Below are positions 9,728 through 17,294 of a DNA stretch of 31,769 nucleotides, piece after piece; the first letter of the stretch is position 1, and each line of letters begins with the position of its first letter. This stretch comes from CAZVIK01 sp964627045 (GTDB lineage: Bacteria > Acidobacteriota > Terriglobia > Bryobacterales > Bryobacteraceae): the NCBI GenBank assembly GCA_964627045.1, contig CAZVIK010000023.1, forward strand, positions 1 through 31,769, read 5' to 3'. Made by a program: the position numbers and the translations under genes. The notes beneath the pieces were generated by a model. It was not told the origin of the DNA and ran no database searches. It saw only the letters and a list, made by a program, of their open reading frames with translations.

Positions 9728-11026
9728 CTACCTGGGCACACCGAGAGGCCCCGGCTGCGCGTCCTTCGGTGTGGGATGCGCCGGGCCGGCCGCCGCCTGC
9801 TCGACCGGAGTCGCGCCGGGCCCCTTGGCAAGAACTTCGATGGCCCTCCTGAGAAGGCCGTCTTCCTCCGGCCGCACCATGGGTTTGGGCGCGAGCGGCT
9901 GGGAGATCGTTTCCTCTTCGTCGTCTTGCCCCTCGGCCGCCTCTTCGACGTAGGGTACCGAGGGGACCACGCCGTTGTCCTGGATCGACTTCCCTTGCGG
10001 AGAGTAGTACTTCGCGACCGAGAGAATCAGTGCGCCGCCGTCTTCCAGCGTGATGGTGCGGCGCACGCCCGCATCGCCGAAGGTGCGCTCGCCGATGACC
10101 TCGGCCCGCTTGTTGTCGAGCAGCGCCATGGCGGCGATCTCGGCGCCGTCGGCCGTGCCCCGGTTGGTGGCGATCACCAGCGGCGCGCGGGTGACGGTCT
10201 TCGCCGGATCGGCGCGGAAGTCCTGCCGCGCGAAGCGCTGCCCGGTCACGTGCCCGATGGTTCCCTGATCCAGAAACAGATCGGCCAGCGCGACGCCCTC
10301 TTCCGGCGTCCCCATGGCGCACTGCCGCAGATCCAGGATGAGGCCCTTGGCGCCCTGCCGCTCCAGGTCCTTCACCGCCACGGCGACTTCGGCCGCCTTT
10401 CCCGCCACCAGCGTTTCGGGGCGGATGTAGCCGACGCCCTCGGCCAGCATACGGCTCATCAGCGGCGGGATGGCGACAGCGGCTCGTGTGAGCGTCGTCC
10501 TCTGCGCTTCGGGATCGGGCAGGTGGAGCAGCGAAAGGTCCACCGTCGTCCCAGGCTCTCCGTTTAAAAGCATCTCGGCGTAGGCCAGAGGCATATCGCG
10601 TGTGGCGATGCCCTTGATGCTCTCGATCAAATCCCCGGCCGCGATGCCGGCCTGCGCCGCCGGCGAACCCGGAAGCACGCCGACCACGGCGACGTAGCCG
10701 AACCGCTTGGCCAGCACCATCCCAACGCCGCCCTTGGCGGAGTCTTTTTCCTTCAGGTACTGCTTGAATTGATCCGCATTCAAGTAACTGGCGAACGGAT
10801 CGACGGCTTCCAGAAGCCCGTTCACGGCTCCGAGCGACACGCTCTTCAGGTCGGGTTCTTCGACATACTCGCTCTTGATGCGCGACATGACTTCCGCGAA
10901 CACCGTCATCTGGCGATACGCGCCGTCGCTGGTGGAGGCGCTCCGTCCAAGGTGCGCGCCCGCCAGCAGCAGAATCAAGAGGCAGGTCGACGTCGCTAGA
11001 ATCCATGCTCTGTGGCGAGAGTTCAT
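9728..11026 (-). CDS. S41 C-terminal-processing-peptidase homologue, probably catalytically dead
   Basis: A 432-residue CtpA/Prc-type protein. Order: an N-terminal hydrophobic signal or anchor (about 8-28), the YVEEPD helical region, a PDZ domain (about 95-175: GVGMVLAKR, VVGVLPGSPAAQAGIAAGD), and an S41 domain (about 185-350: VGYIRPE, GLILDLRQC, IGERTFGDAG, KYYSPQGKSIQDNGVVP). Active members have SASAS with the middle Ser catalytic, and Lys in TFGKG 25 residues later. Here these read TADGA (Asp293) and TFGDA (Asp318), exactly 25 apart; the associated Asp304 is kept. A pseudoprotease or PDZ scaffold role is inferred. The C-terminal 80 residues are acidic then Pro/Ala-rich. It heads the operon with the fmdB-like gene. 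Confidence 0.85.
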   Translation of the reverse strand: MNSRHRAWILATSTCLLILLLAGAHLGRSASTSDGAYRQMTVFAEVMSRIKSEYVEEPDLKSVSLGAVNGLLEAVDPFASYLNADQFKQYLKEKDSAKGGVGMVLAKRFGYVAVVGVLPGSPAAQAGIAAGDLIESIKGIATRDMPLAYAEMLLNGEPGTTVDLSLLHLPDPEAQRTTLTRAAVAIPPLMSRMLAEGVGYIRPETLVAGKAAEVAVAVKDLERQGAKGLILDLRQCAMGTPEEGVALADLFLDQGTIGHVTGQRFARQDFRADPAKTVTRAPLVIATNRGTADGAEIAAMALLDNKRAEVIGERTFGDAGVRRTITLEDGGALILSVAKYYSPQGKSIQDNGVVPSVPYVEEAAEGQDDEEETISQPLAPKPMVRPEEDGLLRRAIEVLAKGPGATPVEQAAAGPAHPTPKDAQPGPLGVPR

Positions 11027-11085
11027 ATGGCGCGAGTCATGGCGCGGCGCAAACCGCGCGCCGCCGCAAGGCCCTCATGTTTCTC

Positions 11086-11094
11086 AGTATAGCA
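11086..11094 (-). promoter_or_regulatory. Extended -10 (TGC-TATACT) of the S41 homologue operon
   Basis: On the minus strand TGC plus TATACT predicts a start near 11079 and a leader of about 50 nt before ATG 11026. No -35 match. Confidence 0.45.
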
Positions 11095-11190
11095 GGCTTA
11101 AGCTGGTGCACCCGTTGGACTTGATCCGCGCGCGATCGTAGGCGGCGGCTCCCGGCGCGCTGGCTCGGACGCTTGTACGGAGAACCGGCG

Positions 11191-11196
11191 TAGAAT
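11191..11196 (+). promoter_or_regulatory. -10 box TAGAAT placed for a leaderless yqgE-like mRNA
   Basis: TAGAAT ends 6 nt before ATG 11203 with no Shine-Dalgarno sequence, so transcription should begin at or next to the start codon. This supports the long N-terminus of the protein. Confidence 0.5.
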
Positions 11197-11202
11197 TGGC
11201 AC

Positions 11203-11910
11203 ATGCGCGCCAGAGCCGGACGCCTGTTCGCCGCCACGTTGATGAGCGTGGCGTGGCCGGCGTTGATCGCGCTGGCGGCAGCCGCACTCCCGGTCGGCTC
11301 CGCTTCCGGCCGCGCCCGCCCGGCGGCCGGGCAATTGCTGGTGGCCAGCCGCAGCATCGTGGGTTCCGGCTTCGCCGAATCCGTCGTCCTGCTGACGCGA
11401 TACGGAGAGGACGGCGCCGTGGGCCTCATCATTAACCGCGTCACCGGCATGGCGGTATCGCGCGTGTTGGAAGGATTTGAGGCGGCGAAAGATCGAAGCG
11501 AGCCTGTCTGGATCGGCGGGCCGGTGGGGCGGACGGGGGCTATGGCTCTCTGGCGTACGGAACGAAAGGCGGGACCCGGTGCGGAGGTGGTCGGGGGAGT
11601 GCGTCTCATCGTCGCACGCGGCGCCCTGGAGAAGGCACTGGCGGCGCGTGGCAAGGACGAGGAACTGCGCGTGTACCTGGGCTACGCCGGGTGGGCCGCC
11701 GGACAACTCGAACGGGAACTGGCCGCGGGCCAATGGCACCTGACGCCGGCCACGGCGGAACTGGTGTTCGAAGCGCATCCCGAAACGCTTTGGCCGCGCC
11801 TAATCCAGCGGTTCGAAGGTTTGCGCGCCGGACTGCGGCTCCCGGCAAACGGCGGTGGTACATTGAGGGAAGCGGAGGAATGGCCGAGCGGTTTAAGGCG
11901 GCGGTCTTGA
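11203..11910 (+). CDS. YqgE/AlgH-family protein with signal peptide; stop codon inside tRNA-Ser
   Basis: A 235-residue protein. The core (about 44-215) matches the YqgE/AlgH (DUF179) family: GQLLVASRS, FAESVVLLTRY, GAVGLIINR, WIGGPVG and GYAGWAAGQLERE. Family members are about 185 residues and normally lack a signal. This one has a 40-residue N-terminal extension with an Arg-rich start and an Ala/Leu core ending near GSASG, so export is inferred. The final 12 codons lie inside the tRNA-Ser gene, and the stop TGA (11908-11910) is exactly the anticodon. The tail after about residue 215 shows no family similarity. Function of the family is not established. Confidence 0.8.
   Translation: MRARAGRLFAATLMSVAWPALIALAAAALPVGSASGRARPAAGQLLVASRSIVGSGFAESVVLLTRYGEDGAVGLIINRVTGMAVSRVLEGFEAAKDRSEPVWIGGPVGRTGAMALWRTERKAGPGAEVVGGVRLIVARGALEKALAARGKDEELRVYLGYAGWAAGQLERELAAGQWHLTPATAELVFEAHPETLWPRLIQRFEGLRAGLRLPANGGGTLREAEEWPSGLRRRS
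11856..11864 (+). promoter_or_regulatory. Extended -10 (TGG-TACATT) for tRNA-Ser, inside yqgE-like gene
   Basis: TGG plus TACATT predicts transcription from about 11871, three bases before the mature tRNA 5' end. The tRNA can therefore be made independently of the yqgE-like mRNA. No -35 box seen. Confidence 0.4.
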
Positions 11911-11963
11911 AAACCGCAGTACTCGAAAGGGTACCGGGGGTTCGAATCCCTCTTCCTCCGCCA
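11874..11963 (+). tRNA. tRNA-Ser (anticodon UGA), CCA encoded
   Basis: The acceptor stem pairs GGAGGAA (11874-11880) with TTCCTCC (11953-11959), followed by discriminator G and an encoded CCA (11961-11963). The anticodon stem GCGGT/ACCGC encloses loop CTTGAAA, with anticodon TGA at 11908-11910. A long variable arm (AGTACTCGAAAGGGTACC) and the T-loop TTCGAAT identify a class II tRNA, serine. Its 5' part overlaps the end of the yqgE-like gene. Confidence 0.97.
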
Positions 11964-11995
11964 TGTCTTTCCCCGCCGCCGCCGGGCTTTGTCTG

Positions 11996-12015
11996 TAGTA
12001 TCCTCGGCTGGGAGG
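11996..12015 (+). promoter_or_regulatory. -10 TAGTAT and Shine-Dalgarno GGGAGG of the CDGSH gene
   Basis: TAGTAT at 11996-12001 predicts a start near 12008. GGGAGG at 12010-12015 lies 9 nt before ATG 12025 and decides that start over an in-frame codon at 11989. Confidence 0.45.
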
Positions 12016-12024
12016 TTGTCACCA

Positions 12025-12267
12025 ATGCCGGATCCGATTGTGGCGGCGCGCTTCCCCAAACGCGTGGCCGTGGAAGCGGGAAAAACCTACTACTGGTGCG
12101 CCTGCGGGAAATCGCAGAACCAGCCGTTCTGCGACGGTTCGCACAAGGGCAGCGAGTTCGCTCCCCTGGCCTGGCAGGCCACCGAATCCAAGGAGGTCGC
12201 CTTCTGCCAGTGCAAGCGCACCGGGAAGGCTCCCCTCTGCGACGGGACGCACCGCACGCTTCCGTAA
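12025..12267 (+). CDS. Dual CDGSH iron-sulfur domain protein
   Basis: An 80-residue cytoplasmic protein with two CDGSH (mitoNEET-like) motifs, each binding a [2Fe-2S] cluster through three Cys and one His. The first is WCACGKSQNQPFCDGSHKG (about residues 24-42), the second FCQCKRTGKAPLCDGTH (about 61-77). Short two-motif proteins of this kind are common in bacteria; proposed roles are electron transfer or Fe-S trafficking, none proven for this type. Start set by GGGAGG at 12010-12015. It sits alone between tRNA-Ser and araD. Confidence 0.93.
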   Translation: MPDPIVAARFPKRVAVEAGKTYYWCACGKSQNQPFCDGSHKGSEFAPLAWQATESKEVAFCQCKRTGKAPLCDGTHRTLP

Positions 12268-12320
12268 GCCCCGGCGGCCTGTTTCCGGCCTGCCCACGCG
12301 CGTTCGCGCCGCCGGATTCC

Positions 12321-12329
12321 TGCGACAAT
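12321..12329 (+). promoter_or_regulatory. Extended -10 (TGC-GACAAT) placed for a leaderless araD-like mRNA
   Basis: TGC plus GACAAT ends 6 nt before ATG 12336, and no Shine-Dalgarno sequence is present, so the mRNA is predicted to be leaderless. Confidence 0.4.
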
Positions 12330-12335
12330 TGATAC

Positions 12336-13025
12336 ATGCTCGATCAACTGCGGGAGGAAGTCCTGCGAGCCAACCTCGAACTGGTCCGGCAGGGGTTGGT
12401 CCTTTATACGTTCGGGAATGCCAGCGGAATCTCCCGCGAGGAAGGATTGGTGGTCATCAAGCCGAGCGGGGTTCCCTACGACAAGATGGCTCCCTCCGAC
12501 CTGGTGGTCACTAACCTCGACGGGCACGTCGTCGAGGGCCGCCTGTCGCCTTCCTCGGACCTGCCGACGCATCTGGCTCTGTACCGAGCGTTTCCGAACG
12601 TGGGCGGCGTGGTCCACACGCATTCGGCCTACGCCACGGCCTGGGCGCAGGCTCGCCACGAGATCCCCTGCCTGGGCACAACGCACGCCGACTATTTCCG
12701 CGGCGCGGTACCGGTGACCGCGGAGCTCTCCAGCGAGCAGATTCAGGCGAACTACGAGTGGAATACCGGGCAGGCGGTGGCCGAGCGCTTCGCCGGATGC
12801 GACCCGCTGGAGATCCCCGCCGTCCTGGTGGCCGGGCACGGGCCGTTTGCCTGGGGCCGGACGGCGGTGGAGGCGGCTCACAACGCCGTCATTCTGGAGG
12901 AGGTGGCGCGGTTGGCCTTCTTCAGTCTGTCGATCAGCGCGCAGACTCCCGGTCTTGGCAGCGCGCATCGCGACAAGCACTTTTTCCGGAAGCACGGCGC
13001 CAAGGCGACCTACGGCCAGAAGTAA
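12336..13025 (+). CDS. araD: Class II aldolase, L-ribulose-5-phosphate 4-epimerase-like
   Basis: A 229-residue zinc enzyme of the class II aldolase/AraD family; AraD interconverts L-ribulose-5-phosphate and D-xylulose-5-phosphate. The sequence shows TFGNASGI (phosphate-binding GN), KPSGVPY, SSDLPTHLALY, the zinc ligands HTHS (His94, His96), GTTHADYF and the third ligand His168 in VAGHGPFAWG. All of these match AraD closely, and length is normal. No araA or araB is nearby, so sugar specificity is inferred from sequence alone. The stop codon lies in an inverted repeat shared with the intergenic region before the S9 peptidase gene. Confidence 0.9.
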   Translation: MLDQLREEVLRANLELVRQGLVLYTFGNASGISREEGLVVIKPSGVPYDKMAPSDLVVTNLDGHVVEGRLSPSSDLPTHLALYRAFPNVGGVVHTHSAYATAWAQARHEIPCLGTTHADYFRGAVPVTAELSSEQIQANYEWNTGQAVAERFAGCDPLEIPAVLVAGHGPFAWGRTAVEAAHNAVILEEVARLAFFSLSISAQTPGLGSAHRDKHFFRKHGAKATYGQK

Positions 13026-13098
13026 ACGATAGCGTTTACCGTCATGTTCACGGGAGCGCCATCGATTACTAACGGCAACAACCGTAAGCATAACGGTT
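13022..13098. promoter_or_regulatory. Operator-like dyads between araD and the S9 peptidase genes
   Basis: A perfect 7-bp inverted repeat GTAAACG-ATAG-CGTTTAC (13022-13039) covers the araD stop; its half-site resembles those of LacI-family regulators. Further on, AACCGT (13080-13085) and ACGGTT (13093-13098) form a second dyad, and AACGG recurs at 13071 and 13092, 21 bp (two helical turns) apart. The first dyad could instead be a short terminator hairpin, but it lacks a T tract. Ribosome-binding site AGGAGG follows at 13099-13104. Confidence 0.45.
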
Positions 13099-13108
13099 AG
13101 GAGGGCGT

Positions 13109-15184
13109 ATGAAGTACCGGAATTGGGCCGCCGTGACGGCGTTCTGCGCGGCGGCGGCTTGGGCGGCCGGACCGGGCGGCTTCACGATCGAGCAGGCGGC
13201 CTCGGCGCCCTTCGCCTCTTCGCTCACTGCGGCGCCCGGTGGCGCGCGCATCGCCTGGGTGTCCAACCAATCGGGCCTTCGCAACCTCTTCGCCGCTGAG
13301 GCTCCCGAGTATAAGGCCCGGCAGGTCACGCGATACAGCCAGGACGACGGCATGGAGCTTTCCGGTATCGCCTGGACCCCCAACGGCGGTTCCCTGGTTT
13401 ATGTGCGCGGCAGCTCCCCGCGGGAAGGCAGCTATCCCAACCCAGACAGCCGGGCGAGCGGCGTCGAACAGGCCGTCTGGACGGTTCCCGCCGTCGGAGG
13501 CGAACCGCGCCGTATCGATGAAGGATCTTCCCCGGCCGTCTCCCCCCGGGGCGACTCCGTCGTCTACGTGAAGCGCGGCCAGATTTGGTCGGCCCGCCTC
13601 GACAGCGAACCGAATCCCGTCCAACTAATCAAAGCCCGCGGCGAGTGCGGCTCGCTTCGCTGGTCGCCGGACGGCGCGGCGCTGGCGTTTGTGAACTCCC
13701 GTAGCGACCACAGCTTTATCGGCGTGTTCGACATCGCTTCGGCCACGCTACGCTACCTGGACCCCAGCGTCGACCGTGACACCGATCCCGCCTGGTCGCC
13801 CGACGGCAAGCGCGTCGCGTTCCTCCGCACGCCAACGGTCCGCGAATTGCTGGTGTTCGGCCCGAAACGCGAGGCCGAGCCCTGGAGCCTGCGCGCCGCC
13901 GACGCCGCCACCGGCCAGGGACGCGAAGTCTGGCGCGCCCCGCGCGGGCGAGGAAGCGTGTTTCGCCCCATCACGGCGGATAACCAGATTCAATGGGCCG
14001 CCGGCGGAAGGCTCGTGTTCCCGTGGGAGGGGGACGGGTGGACGCACCTCTACTCGGTCGCCGCCGCCGGGGGCAACCCCACGGCGCTGACGCCGGGCGC
14101 GTTCGAGGTCGAATATGCGGTGCTCACGCCGGACGGAGCGCACGCCGTGTATGCCTCCAATCAGGATGACCCCGAACGGCGTCACCTCTGGCGCGTTGCC
14201 GTGGCGGGCGGCCCGGCCGAGCGGCTCACTTCGGGCGAGGGCATCGAATGGGCGCCCGTGGTCACCGGCGACGGCTCGGCGGTGGCCTTCCTCGGGGCCA
14301 CGGCGCGCAACCCCGGCCGTCCGTTCGTCCTCTCAGCAGGGATACGAAAGGACGTGGCACCCGAGTCGCTCCCCCGCGACTTCCCGGCGGCGCGGATGGT
14401 CGCGCCGCAGCCGGTCGTGTTCCGCGCGGCCGACGGCGTGGAGATCCGCGGGCAGCTCTTCACCACTGCGGCCGGCACCGGTGAGCGCCGCCCGGCGTTG
14501 GTCTTCGTCCATGGAGGCCCGCGGCGGCAGATGCTGCTCGGCTGGCATGGCATGGAGTACTACCACAACACCTACGCCTTCAACCAATACCTGGCCGCGT
14601 CCGGCTACGTGGTATTGTCGGTGAACTACCGCAGCGGGATCGGCTTCGGGATGGAGTTCCGCGAATCGCCGGGATACGGCGCCGGTGGGGCGAGCGAGTT
14701 CCAGGACGTCCTTGCCGCCGCGCGCTACCTGCAAGGCCGCGCTGACGTCGATCCCAAGCGAATCGGCGCGTGGGGCGGCTCCTACGGCGGGTATCTGACC
14801 GCCCTGGCCCTGGCCCGAGCCTCGGACCTGTTCGCCGCCGGAGTGGATATTCACGGCGTCCACGACTGGCGCACAGAGACGCGCCTGTTCCTGCCCTCCG
14901 ACGATCGCGATCTCCAACTGGCCGCCCAGCGCCTGGCGCTGGAGTCATCGCCCGTCGCGCATGTTAAGACCTGGAAGTCGCCCGTGCTGCTCATCCACGG
15001 CGACGACGACCCCAGCGTCTCCTTCGGCCAGACCGTGCAACTCGCGGAAGCGTTGCGCAAGCAGGGAGTGACGTTCGATCAACTGGTCTTTCCCGACGAG
15101 GTGCACGACTTCCTGCGGCACGAGCGCTGGCTCGAAGCCTTCCGCGCCGCCGCGACGTTTCTCGACAAGCACCTGAAGAACTGA
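13109..15184 (+). CDS. Exported S9 family peptidase (acylaminoacyl-peptidase-like)
   Basis: A 691-residue serine peptidase of the prolyl oligopeptidase clan. Residues 1-19 are a signal peptide (MKYRNWAAVTAF core, cleavage after AWA), so it acts in the periplasm or outside. Residues about 30-410 form a TolB/WD40-like beta-propeller with repeated SPDG/SPRG and TPDGAH turns. The C-terminal alpha/beta-hydrolase domain has HGGPRRQ (oxyanion region), Ser558 in GGSYGGY, Asp634 in HGDDDPSV and His666 in DEVHDF: an intact catalytic triad. Start follows AGGAGG at 13099-13104. It is 24 bp upstream of a second S9 gene and likely cotranscribed. Peptide scavenging is the inferred role. Confidence 0.92.
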   Translation: MKYRNWAAVTAFCAAAAWAAGPGGFTIEQAASAPFASSLTAAPGGARIAWVSNQSGLRNLFAAEAPEYKARQVTRYSQDDGMELSGIAWTPNGGSLVYVRGSSPREGSYPNPDSRASGVEQAVWTVPAVGGEPRRIDEGSSPAVSPRGDSVVYVKRGQIWSARLDSEPNPVQLIKARGECGSLRWSPDGAALAFVNSRSDHSFIGVFDIASATLRYLDPSVDRDTDPAWSPDGKRVAFLRTPTVRELLVFGPKREAEPWSLRAADAATGQGREVWRAPRGRGSVFRPITADNQIQWAAGGRLVFPWEGDGWTHLYSVAAAGGNPTALTPGAFEVEYAVLTPDGAHAVYASNQDDPERRHLWRVAVAGGPAERLTSGEGIEWAPVVTGDGSAVAFLGATARNPGRPFVLSAGIRKDVAPESLPRDFPAARMVAPQPVVFRAADGVEIRGQLFTTAAGTGERRPALVFVHGGPRRQMLLGWHGMEYYHNTYAFNQYLAASGYVVLSVNYRSGIGFGMEFRESPGYGAGGASEFQDVLAAARYLQGRADVDPKRIGAWGGSYGGYLTALALARASDLFAAGVDIHGVHDWRTETRLFLPSDDRDLQLAAQRLALESSPVAHVKTWKSPVLLIHGDDDPSVSFGQTVQLAEALRKQGVTFDQLVFPDEVHDFLRHERWLEAFRAAATFLDKHLKN

Positions 15185-15208
15185 CCGAGGGGTGATAAGG
15201 TGACAGTT

Positions 15209-17290
15209 ATGCGCACTTGGAAACTGGCGGTTGCACTGTGTTTGCTCCCCGGACTTCTGGCGGCGGCCAAGGTCCCCATCAGCCACGAGAGCATGTGGCT
15301 CATGAAGCGCGTGGGTGCGCCCACCGCGAGCCCGGACGGGAAATGGGCGGTCTTCAGCGTCGTCGAGCCGGCTTACGACGACAAGGACCAGGTTTCCGAC
15401 CTGTGGATTGTCCCTTCCGACGGCAGCGCCAGACCGCGCCGCCTGACCTCGACCAAGGGCGCGGAAAGCGGGGCCGCCTGGAGCCCCGACAGCCGCCGCA
15501 TCGCGTTTTCCGCCCGGCGCGAAGGCGATGAGGTCTCTCAGATCTACGTGCTGGACGTCGCCCTCGGCGGCGAAGCCGTTCGCGTCACCTCGCTTTCCAC
15601 CGGCGCGGGCTCGCCCAAGTGGAGCCCGGATGGGGCGATGCTCCTGTTCACCAGCAGCGTGTACCCAGGGGCTCTGGACGATGAGGCCAACAAGAAGGTC
15701 GCCGCCGAGCGCAAGGCCCGCAAGTACAATGCGCGCGCCTATGACGGCTTTCCCATACGTTATTGGGACCACTGGCTGGACGACACCCAGCCGCATCCGT
15801 TCGTGCAGGCGGCCGAGCCCGGCGCGCGGCCTAAAGACCTCTTGGCTGGGACCAAGCTCGCCGCCGAGCGCGGCTTCGCCGGCACCGATACCAACTCCGG
15901 CCAGGAGATCGTCTCGGTTTGGGCGCCCGACGGCCAGTCGGTCGTCTTCGCGGCCAGCGTGAACCGCCACGCGGCGGCCTACGCCTGGACCGTAACACAG
16001 CTTTATCAGGTTGCCGTCTCCGGGGGCGAACCGCGCGCGCTCACCACCGGGCCGGACAGCCACTATCGGCCGGTGTTTGCGCCCGACGGGCAGACGCTCT
16101 ATTGCCTCACCTCGCCCAACGACGACAAGATCTACCATCTCGACCGGCTGGCTTCCTTCGCCTGGCCCGCCATGTCCGGCCGAAGGATCGTCACGGCGAA
16201 CCTGGACCGCTCGGTGGGCGATTACGCCGTCGCCCCGGACAGCCGCACCCTGTTCTTCACCGCCGAGGAGCATGGCCACGTCAAGCTGTTCACCGCATCG
16301 GCCACGGGTGGCGACGCGCGGCTCGCCCTGGACATGACCCAGGGCGGCTACTCCGGTCTGTCGGTCCCGGCGAAGGCCGCCCAGCCGCTTCTCATTGCCA
16401 ATTACGGAAGTTCGGTCAGCCCCGCCGAGGTCGTGCGCATCGATTTGGCCGCCAAGGCCCATCGCGCGCTTTCGGAGTTTAACGCCGAGGCCGTGGCCGC
16501 CATCGACTGGCAGCCGCCGCAGCATTTCTGGTTCACCAGCACGCGCGGCAAACGCATCCACAGCCTGCTCGTGCTGCCACCGGCCTTCGACGAAAACAAG
16601 AAGTACCCGTTGTTGGTGCTGATGCACGGCGGCCCGGCCAGCATGTGGAGCGACAGCCTCACCCTGCGCTGGAACTATCATCTTTTGGCCGCGCCCGGCT
16701 ACGTGGTCCTGCTGACCAACTACACTGGCTCCACCGGCTTCGGCGAGAAGTTCGCGCAGGAGATTCAGCGCGACCCGTTCCAGGGCCCGGGCCACGAGAT
16801 CAACGAAGCGGCCGACGAGGCCATCAAGAAGTTCCGCTTCATCGACGGCTCCCGGCAAGCCGCCGCCGGCGCCAGCTACGGCGGACATCTGGCCAACTGG
16901 ATGCAGGCCACCACCACGCGCTACAAGTGCCTGGTCGGCCATGCCGGGCTCATCAGCCTGGAATCGCAGTGGGGCACCAGCGACACGATCTATCATCGGG
17001 AAGTCAATAACGGCGGCCCCGTTTGGGAGCAGGGGCCGGTGTGGCGCGAGCAGAGCCCCATCCGTTACGCGGCGAAGTTCAAGACGCCCATCCTGCTGAC
17101 GGTCGGTGAGAAGGACTACCGCGTGCCGCTCAACCAGACCATCGAGAACTGGAGCATCTTGCAGCGGCTTCAGGTTCCCAGCCGCCTCCTGGTTTTTCCG
17201 GACGCCAACCACTGGATCACCCGCGGCGAAGACAGCCGGTACTGGTACCGGGAAGTGGCGGACTGGCTGAAGAAATACTTAGGCGACTAA
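15209..17290 (+). CDS. Exported S9 family peptidase, second of tandem pair
   Basis: A 693-residue protein with signal peptide MRTWKLAVALCLLPGLLAAA, a TolB-like propeller (SPDGKWA, SPDSRRIAF, SPDGAML and APDGQTLY turns) and a prolyl oligopeptidase domain: HGGPASMW, Ser556 in GASYGGH, GEKDYRV containing the Asp, and His668 in DANHWI. A GTG at 15200 with GAGGGG upstream is an alternative start adding three residues; I prefer ATG 15209 because it opens directly onto the signal peptide. Sequence differs strongly from the first S9 protein, so this is not a recent tandem duplication. Downstream lies the repeat and scaffold-gap zone. Confidence 0.92.
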   Translation: MRTWKLAVALCLLPGLLAAAKVPISHESMWLMKRVGAPTASPDGKWAVFSVVEPAYDDKDQVSDLWIVPSDGSARPRRLTSTKGAESGAAWSPDSRRIAFSARREGDEVSQIYVLDVALGGEAVRVTSLSTGAGSPKWSPDGAMLLFTSSVYPGALDDEANKKVAAERKARKYNARAYDGFPIRYWDHWLDDTQPHPFVQAAEPGARPKDLLAGTKLAAERGFAGTDTNSGQEIVSVWAPDGQSVVFAASVNRHAAAYAWTVTQLYQVAVSGGEPRALTTGPDSHYRPVFAPDGQTLYCLTSPNDDKIYHLDRLASFAWPAMSGRRIVTANLDRSVGDYAVAPDSRTLFFTAEEHGHVKLFTASATGGDARLALDMTQGGYSGLSVPAKAAQPLLIANYGSSVSPAEVVRIDLAAKAHRALSEFNAEAVAAIDWQPPQHFWFTSTRGKRIHSLLVLPPAFDENKKYPLLVLMHGGPASMWSDSLTLRWNYHLLAAPGYVVLLTNYTGSTGFGEKFAQEIQRDPFQGPGHEINEAADEAIKKFRFIDGSRQAAAGASYGGHLANWMQATTTRYKCLVGHAGLISLESQWGTSDTIYHREVNNGGPVWEQGPVWREQSPIRYAAKFKTPILLTVGEKDYRVPLNQTIENWSILQRLQVPSRLLVFPDANHWITRGEDSRYWYREVADWLKKYLGD

Positions 17291-17294
17291 CAAC

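Noticed and set aside
14945..17212. A 755-codon open frame on the minus strand opposite the second S9 peptidase, and similar long antisense frames at 21469-22812, 23153-24415 and 5054-6139
   Set aside because: They are Arg/Gly/His-rich shadows of strongly supported plus-strand genes in GC-rich DNA, with no domain motifs or ribosome-binding sites.
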